NCBI GenBank assembly: GCA_024741835.1
Contig: JAENRP010000107.1
Span: 67,259-131,258 of the forward strand
Length of the DNA: 64,000 bases
Origin: Diplocarpon mali
Taxonomy: Eukaryota; Ascomycota; Leotiomycetes; Helotiales; Drepanopezizaceae
Direction of reading: 5' to 3'
Part shown: positions 57,501-64,000 of the stretch, piece after piece
How positions within the stretch are numbered: the stretch's first letter is position 1
How the letters are laid out: every line of letters starts with the position of its first letter
The notes under the pieces: generated by a model
Database searches by the model: none
Seen by the model: the letters and a program-made list of their open reading frames with translations, nothing else
What the model was told of the DNA's origin: nothing
Made by a program: the position numbers and the translations under genes

Positions 57501-58259
57501 TGCGAGTCGGATACACGATTGCGTGTGGTGCCCTGCTCGTGTGCCGAGCTGGCTGTTCTCCGCGAGCTTGGGCGTGCTCGTGGTCGCTACCGGGGGCTGT
57601 GGTCTAGGGGTCGATGCGGGCGAGCGAGTGGATGTATGGATACGGGAAATCGAGACGCGAGAGGGTTGGGAGGGTTGGGTGCGGAGGTCGAGACGCAGGG
57701 ACAGCTGGAAGGCGGATAGAGGAGGAAAAGACTTGAGCCGGTGCAAGAGACCGTCCAGTCGAGTCGGGGCTCTGGGGTTGTCACGAGATGGGAGGGGAAG
57801 GGGCATAGAAGCAGCAAGAGATACGATGTCAGGGAACGGCGACAGCGGCATTGAAAAGCAGACTGGGGGAGCCTAGAAGCGCAGGGCAGTCGAGGTCGTG
57901 CGAGGTTTGGATCTGAGATTGATGGGTGATACTCGACAATCAGGACATTCAAGTGTAGAGCTGCGAGGTAGGTTATGCTGAAGCATCGGCCGAGCGAGAC
58001 CTAGCGGCTCGGGAGCATCTTGCCCACGAGTTCATATCATGGATTGCCCTCACGGTATCAACGGGATAGACTTGTAGGTTCGTTAACAGATTCAAGCCCA
58101 CTCTGGGCGCAGCAGCTTCTAAATCGACACTCGTTCCACAACCGTTCACCTGATACCTGTACCGGCCCAGCCTTGGTAATACGTGAGAAGGGTTTAGTCG
58201 GAACACTTCTTGGTCAGCCCTGGTTGAATCCATAGCGAAGATCCCGGTCAGAATTCGAC
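54517..58259. other. No gene recognised
   Basis: Long GC-rich intergenic region. 54770-55260 and 56340-57950 have conflicting frames on both strands (up to 236 codons), Arg/Pro/Ser-rich and without motifs, so they are treated as composition artefacts. The minus frame at 57973-58263 is the read-on of the small secreted protein's possible second exon and is not convincing alone. Confidence 0.5.
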
Positions 58260-58311
58260 TCACGCATCGTACAGCCTGCGCCCGGTGTCAGTGACGAGTG
58301 CTGGGTCGCGG

Positions 58312-58608
58312 TCAAGTCGAGGGGTTGATTCTACTCACCCCACCATCACCACATTTTGCTGCCTTGTCCATGCATCCGTCGCGGTAGATCTGGAAATCAC
58401 CGTACGCGCCGGCGTTGGGGATATTGCCGCAGCAGTAGAGGTTCTTCTTCGCCGGCTGTGCAGTGGTCAGCTGTCTGGACTTGGGGGGGGTTTGGGAGGA
58501 GGGGCTGGTTACGCAGTTGAAGCCACTGAGGGTGATGCCGTAGTCACACCAGTCGGCGAGAACGCCGGAGCTGAGGGCGAGCGCGGCGAGCAGAGTGACG
58601 AGACGCAT
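58312..58608 (-). CDS. Small cysteine-rich secreted protein, up to 98 aa
   Basis: Residues 1-18 are a signal peptide (MRLVTLLAALALSSGVLA). The mature part has six Cys (WCDYG, FNC, YCCGN, DGCMD, AKCGDG), suggesting three disulfides. It may carry an intron after FNC (GTAACC...GACAG or ...GCACAG), because the intervening VTSPSSQTPPKSRQL is unlike the rest. A GTGAGT at 58333-58338 could open a second intron leading to a short exon near 58275. If so the C-terminus differs. As a plain frame it ends at 58312. The size, signal and cysteines fit a secreted effector-like or antimicrobial-type protein, but the family is not recognised. A TATA box lies 62 bp upstream. Confidence 0.65.
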   Translation of the reverse strand: MRLVTLLAALALSSGVLADWCDYGITLSGFNCVTSPSSQTPPKSRQLTTAQPAKKNLYCCGNIPNAGAYGDFQIYRDGCMDKAAKCGDGGVSRINPST

Positions 58609-60465
58609 TTTGTCGGGGTAGATTGGGGAGGTGGTGGTGCGGTCGCTCGTCGCCGGTGAGTCCTCGACGCTTATATAGCATCGCGGAGAATGCTTCGTCG
58701 TGGGAGATCCATGCCGTGAGGTTCATGTCGGCTATCAAGGGGAGACCCTATGGACCCTATCAAGACAGACACTACTCTACTTCCGACATTTGACAATTTG
58801 CATTCCATCAGCTCTTGCAGCTGCAAGACTCTTGGGGTCTTGTCTTGCAATCCGTCCTCCGTTTTTCCCGCAGATGAGAGATTAAAAATCCCAATCGAAG
58901 CCCTCGAAAAGAATGGATTCTGCCATGTAGAGATGTCCTCTCGCCGGGCCCTTCGGACCTGGGGCGATTACAAATTTGGGCTGGTTTACACGATGTAAAT
59001 GTTTACTTCGACCACAGTTTTCGGTAGCTGACGCATCGAATGGATTTGAAGCTCAAGGGCCTTTAACCTTTTAACCTTTTCACTTGGGGCGACGGCTGCA
59101 AAGTCTCAAGAACGACAAGCAGGCATCTGGATCCCCGGTCTGCGTGGAGAGAATAGTATACTTACCCCCTTTCTCCCCCATTTCTTCCCGAGTACGTCGG
59201 ATCAGAAATTCTCCCAGACCCACTGCTCACACTACTTCGTCGCAGGCCAAACACGCGACCATATTCGCGTCGAGATCAGGGGAGGTTCCTGGTGCGCAAG
59301 GTTAGATTGTTCTCTCGTGCCGTGCGTGGTTGTCCCTGCGACGAAGTTGTGCGCAGGATTTACACTTGAGATTGCTTGGAGTGTAATTGATTACACGGTA
59401 CGACTTATGGTTTCCTAGATCGCCCGTGCCCGAATTCAAAACACGGGAATAGATAAACCTCAAGATAGCATTCTTGATTGCGCACGCGATCACGCACTTC
59501 GTATAGCAGAAGCCGAATAGCCATGAGATTGCCCGGTCTGATCTACCGCCCGAGAACCAATATCTATATCAGATAGATGGCTATCTACAAGCAATTGCCC
59601 TTCTACACAGTCTGGTTCCTTACTCTCCGTGGATCTCGCAACCTGCTCTGGTTTTGATCGACCGAACTCGAATTGTAGGAAGCAGGAAAGTTCTGAGAGC
59701 GGTACCCCTAGGAAACTGTTATCAGGATAAGGCTAGACTTTAATCTGTGTTCCGAGGCTGCTGGCAACGGGCCATCCAGCTATTCGGGAGAGTTCAAGGA
59801 GCGCTGCGCGGAAGACAACTTCCAACCCCCGGTCTAGTTTTGTGCGTTGACCAAGAGGATGAGTATCCAGGGGGTATAGAAACTTCCTTACCGTGAACTC
59901 ATTCGATGCTCCGGGCATCTTGAAACTCATTCCATTTAACTCCTGCGGTATACTGAAAAGGGGATCCTGGCGTCACGGCTCGTAGCCTCGCATAACCGCG
60001 GCGGCTAGTCGTGCCTCTGTCCCCCATATTCAATATGTACTTGTATTTACGCGACAAGTGGAGCATAATGCACTTGGAATCCGAAGATTCCAAGGGAATG
60101 CGGCGCTTTCGCCAGGCGAGTATACCCGGCTTCGAGTGGGCGTGCCTTCGTAGAAATCCACCTCCAAAGTCAGTAGATCCGTGGGCAAGTCGCGATCGAG
60201 TGTGTCTACAACCTGCTGCAGGGAGGATCCAGCCACCCGGCGAACAGTGATCTTGCAAGCGAGACTTCCTTCGTACTCCGTATGCACTCCGTAGTCAGGG
60301 TTCGAGGTCGCGATTTAAGGTTATCGCGAAAGATGAAAGCACGCAGGAAGGCCCTCGCATGAAGAATGGATCTTGTTTCGGCCAAGGCAAGGCATAGCAG
60401 CCGCGAAAGATCCAGATATGAGATGGAAATATGTGTGCGGTGCGAGAGACCCCTTGCTCGGTAAG
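58609..60465. other. No gene recognised
   Basis: Intergenic DNA. On the minus strand 60287-60030 and 59930-59733 read somewhat like protein (QQVVDTLDRDLPTDLLTLEV; KLDRGLEVVFRAALLELSRI) in two frames. This might be a decayed gene but cannot be identified. Confidence 0.4.
58670..58678 (-). promoter_or_regulatory. TATA box of the small cysteine-rich gene
   Basis: CTATATAAG on the minus strand, 62 bp upstream of the ATG at 58608. Confidence 0.55.
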
Positions 60466-60654
60466 TGTTGGTTTCACATTAGGTGGTTGTGCGCACAGGT
60501 GAAGCTTCTTCGAATACGTTGTATTGTAGTCGAGGGTAAAAGCTTGCCCTCGAAGCTATTCCTCGAGGGCATAGAGGAGATACAGTACTTGCCAAGCCTT
60601 CCTTGTCATGTGACTGGTCACATGACCATTGATTATATGACCTGTATGCCGACA
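60466..60654. mobile_element. Solo LTR, second family, copy 2 (intact)
   Basis: 189 bp, TGTTGGTTTCAC...TATGCCGACA, with a perfect 5-bp target duplication GTAAG (60461-60465 and 60655-60659). It matches 6336-6526. Contains CATGTGACTGGTCACATGAC, a near-palindrome. No internal element adjoins. Confidence 0.85.
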
Positions 60655-60659
60655 GTAAG

Positions 60660-62119
60660 TCTTAATGGCCGACGTCGAAACGCACCTCTGAAGCCAGTAA
60701 GCCTTGGTCGACTCTGAAATAGCGATTGCCTGAGACACTGGAGTGGTGATCAGTAGGTTTGAAGCCACGGTAGCTGCGCAACAAGAAAAACCCGACACAG
60801 GATACCGCATGAGGTGCAACCAAGCTGGCGTAGGACGTAGGTCCCAGCCATGTCCTGCCCTTGCTACGACGTTCCGTAGCTGTACATGGAGAGAATCACA
60901 GTCTTGAGAAAGACCGCGACCTACCTTATCCCCGGCACCTCCGTATGATGCCCGGGCTCATGCCTCGCACGAGTAGGGTCTCCAGAGGCCCCGCCGAGCC
61001 CGCGAATCCAGATCTCTGGTACTGTGCTGCCGGCGTGCTACGCATCACATTAGGGTCGTTGGGTTCTGCTTTGGGGTTGCGAGGTTAAGTGCTCGTTGAG
61101 CAACTCCAGATCGCGTTGGAAACCAGTTTGGCGATCCGGTTTCGACGAGATAGTCGTGAGACCTCGTGGAGCAGGGTTAGTCAAGAAAAGACAAACAAAC
61201 CGAACCGTGACTTATCGGAAGTCGAGGCTTGGAAGATGGGAGTCTGGAATTCGGAAGTATTAATCGAACCTATATATTAGCTATGCCTATCTAGAACTAC
61301 ATCGAATCAAAGGACTCTAGTGTTATGACCACTTACAATGCTCGGTAAGCTTGAGCGCAAGGCCCAACTACTCAAGTAGTGATTAGCTAGTACCATGAGC
61401 CCCCCCCAGCACTGACCCAGGCGACGGTCCTCTGTCGGAATCTCGAGATCGAAATGTTTGTTGACTACCAGCGACACAGTGCTGCACAACCAGTGCGAGG
61501 CAAGCTAGTCTCGCGAAACAGTTCTACAAGGCTAGTATTCCCATTCGATCCTAGACGCTGGGCCGGGTTCGAGGCTGCAAACCAGCTTTCTCACATAGTT
61601 TCCAAGTCGCCGATTGCAAGTTACTCCAGGCGCCCTCAACACACTTTCGTATGGTTTTGCGAAGCAGGTTTGCTTGCTTGACTTCAAGGCCCAGAAGGCA
61701 GGAGAGATCTCACTTGCCTTGACCCGACTGAGATCTGAATCCGATGGGAAGCAGTCGCTAGATACGACTCGTGTATGTCCTTCGCCGACCGACGCCCGCA
61801 AACACAAAAGCGTAGACACCTGGAACATATACGGCAGCAGAATCAATCAGCAGCAACAGAGCAACGTGACGCGGATCTGCTCGACGCGCTCGGAACTTCT
61901 CGTGCTCCCAGCTTGCGGGTGCGCGCACGATTTCATCTTATGTCACCAGCCAGCCACCAGCCACCAACCACCTCCCAACCTTCCATCCCACGACATCCGA
62001 CTTCTCCGCCGTCCCTCTCCCAGCACAGATCGTCCGTTGGGGGTCCAGTACCCATTCCACGGCACCAGCTCATCTATCCGACACGCAAGCACGTTATCCC
62101 GAGCCGCCGGCTCACCGAA
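60660..62119. other. No gene recognised
   Basis: Intergenic sequence with short frames and no motifs. CAGCCACCAGCCACCAACC near 61950 is a small local repeat. Confidence 0.45.
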
Positions 62120-62319
62120 GATGCCTGGGAGCCGAGCCATCCGAGATGTCTAGAAGCCGAGCCACCCGAGATGCCTGGGAGCCGAGCCACCCGAGATGTC
62201 AAGAAGCCGAGCCACCCGAGATGCCTGGGAGCCGAGCCATCCGAGATGTCAAGAAGCCGAGCCACCCGAGATGCCTGGGAGCCGAGCCATCCGAGATGTC
62301 AAGAAGCCGAGCCACCCGA
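62120..62319. repeat. 25-bp tandem array, eight units (alternating types)
   Basis: Units begin every 25 bp and alternate between GATGCCTGGGAGCCGAGCCA-type and GATGTCAAGAAGCCGAGCCA-type, each ending (C/T)CCGA, giving a 50-bp higher-order period. No spacers, so not CRISPR. Because 25 is not a multiple of 3, all frames traverse it, which creates artificial open frames on both strands. Confidence 0.96.
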
Positions 62320-63032
62320 GATGTCTCGGAAACGGCGATGAGTAGAGCCCAGGACCAACAAGGCATGATGAGTCCGCGGCAGATGATGCATGGTGCCGTC
62401 TTGTGCCTGTCGGAGTCCCGGGGCTCGATCCGGCTTTCCCGCTGTTCGACTCTCGTGCGTTCATGCTTTGTTCTGCACCGGGCTGGCACTGGTCGACCGC
62501 GCGCGCACTTACTGGTATAATGTCCTCGCACCTATGCTTTCCATCCAACGTGTGGAGAGCTGCCGCGATAATGAGATGTCGCTGCTCGCTCGAGGGAATT
62601 CAGGTGGCACCGGAGCGGCCATCTCGAAAGGTCGACGGGCGCACCAAGGCACCGCATGCTTTTGCCGAATGTTGTGGTCATGGCCTGCTTTCCCGCCGGT
62701 GGTGCGCTGTGCTGTGCTCTGTACTCGTACGGGGAGTTGGATGTATGAGCCAGCGGTCACGGTCTCGGCCTGGCAGAGAGGTATTTTGCTGGCTCGCTTT
62801 GTCTGCACGCGGAGATTCTCGCCGGGGTTGGGCTCGAGTATAGTCTGGATGGATACCTCCCACGAGCATTCCACTGCACGTCCTGGCCTCCTCGTCCGCG
62901 CGGGACTCACCGGACAACACAGTACCCTCATATCCTCCCGCTGACACGTCTTGTCATATCTGATTCGGTTCGGGGTCGTATCAGGTGAGGCCGGATATCC
63001 TCATATCATGTCATCACATTACATCATGACTC
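62320..63032. other. No gene recognised
   Basis: GC-rich; overlapping frames on both strands of up to 184 codons, no motifs. Confidence 0.45.
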
Positions 63033-63130
63033 AAGACGAAAGAAGAATAAAGGAGAAAAAGAAAACAGGCAAAAAGCAAAGGCAAAAAGCAAAGGCAAAA
63101 CAAAAGCAGAGGCCAAAAGCAAAAGCAGAC
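63033..63130. repeat. Purine-rich (AAAAGCAAAGGC)n minisatellite
   Basis: A run of gaaagaagaataaaggag followed by five to six imperfect caaaaagcaaagg units. It encodes only Lys/Gln/Arg runs in the frames that cross it. Confidence 0.85.
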
Positions 63131-64000
63131 ACAGGAGCAGCTACCCGCCGCCACGCTTGAAATCGGCAGGGTTGACGCATGGAGGCAGCCCGCATGGGAA
63201 AGCTCCAGAGCTCAGCGACGGTGGCCCCGATCCTGCTGCTGTGTCCGGCCTGCGGTGTCCAGGTCCAAACGGGCCGCGGCTCGAGGGTAGGAGGTGCCGT
63301 CGGCAAGGCGCCGTCGCCGATGCAACGGCAGCCAAGGGGCTCTCCGGGACGCATGTGGCAGCTCATGGGCTTGGCCTGTGTTGTATCGTGTCTGCTGGGA
63401 ATTCATGTTGAGAGGCCTCATGCTCCTTGCCACGCAGACGGACAGGATGGGCTGCTCAGCTCAGCGCCGGCGTTTCACGACGCCGGTGTGGATGTTGACG
63501 CTGGCGCTGTTGTGCGGAGAGAGAAGTGCTCGCAGCACGGAGGAGGAGGAATGAGATCGGTTGCATGCGGCTATCTCACTCGAGGCTGGATCCGTTCCTC
63601 GTCACCCGGCCGAGGCACGCTGTCCCGTTCACCTCGTGTCTGCGCGGCCCCCTTTTGTCTACCATCCTGCGAGTGACTGGAGAGGGCGGCGGTTGACTGA
63701 TTCACGAATTCGCGGTGGCTAGGTGGCAACTAGTTGCTGCTGCAGATATGCCACTGCATGACACACAACAAGTCATGGCCGTTGGACTCCCCTGGGTCGC
63801 GAGGCGTTAGACCCATGTGGCCCTTCCAACGCCCATCTTCAACCCTCCGAGAGTCACTTTGTCTTTTCTTCTTCTCCTCTCCGTGTTTTCTTTTCCTCGG
63901 CTACGACCTAGAGACCCCGATAGGCGAGGATGCATCTCGAGCGCTGTCCTCGCTCGCTCGCACACGCCCTTCTGCTCCTCTCTCATCTATCCCCCCCCCC
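63131..64000. other. No gene recognised; window end
   Basis: GC-rich sequence with conflicting short frames, ending in a C10 run. A gene could begin beyond the window, because the last 150 bp are CT-rich like fungal 5' leaders (plus strand). Confidence 0.4.

Overview
The window is genomic DNA of a filamentous ascomycete (Pezizomycotina). The genes have short introns (about 48-116 bp) with GTRNGT-like donors and YAG acceptors. There is a CYP53-type benzoate hydroxylase, and there are Kre9/Knh1-like GPI wall proteins. AT-rich retrotransposon copies look mutated by RIP (repeat-induced point mutation, CpA to TpA). The class within Pezizomycotina cannot be fixed from sequence alone. Two assembly gaps are present (94-155 and 45754-45797).

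Layout. 0.4-3.0 kb: a large C2H2 zinc-finger regulator (minus). 5.8-6.7 kb: a repeat cluster holding a solo LTR with a Tc1/mariner-derived MITE nested in it, a second unrelated solo LTR, and a 61-bp tandem duplication. 8.5-9.2 kb: a membrane protein (minus). 11.9-14.8 kb: a degenerate satellite followed by a scrambled Copia relic that ends in the same LTR family as the one at 5.8 kb. 15.1-19.2 kb: ribulose-phosphate 3-epimerase (four exons) and a CYP53-like P450 (two exons), both plus strand. 21.3-21.9 kb: a MYND-finger protein (minus). 24.1-27.9 kb: a three-exon FHA-domain checkpoint-type protein kinase (minus). 29.1-29.9 kb: a conserved-looking protein of unknown function (minus). 30.9-33.0 kb: a five-exon secreted protein with a collagen-like Gly-X-Y tail (minus). 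36.1-36.9 kb: a small secreted protein (plus). 37.9-38.5 kb: a decayed GH43 glycoside hydrolase pseudogene (plus).

40.2-46.4 kb is a nest of mobile elements: a MITE, then a second MITE type split by an almost complete but heavily RIP-mutated Ty1/Copia element. That Copia element has 241-bp LTRs, a CTACT target duplication and a mutated half-tRNA-iMet primer site. 50.9-54.5 kb carries two paralogous Kre9/Knh1-like GPI-anchored proteins that share an intron position. 58.3-58.6 kb encodes a small cysteine-rich secreted protein. 60.5-60.7 kb is a clean solo LTR, and 62.1-62.3 kb is a 25-bp tandem array.

The genes do not form an obvious pathway cluster. Four products enter the secretory route or cell wall (the collagen-like protein, the 250-aa secreted protein and the two Kre9/Knh1-like proteins), and the small cysteine-rich protein is a fifth. 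The rest are housekeeping or regulatory. Much of the remaining sequence is gene-poor, and many long open frames there are GC-driven or antisense artefacts. I did not find a convincing novel multi-gene system. The most informative parts are the element nesting, the reiterated motif inside the Copia element, the scrambled Copia relic, the collagen-like protein and the GH43 pseudogene.
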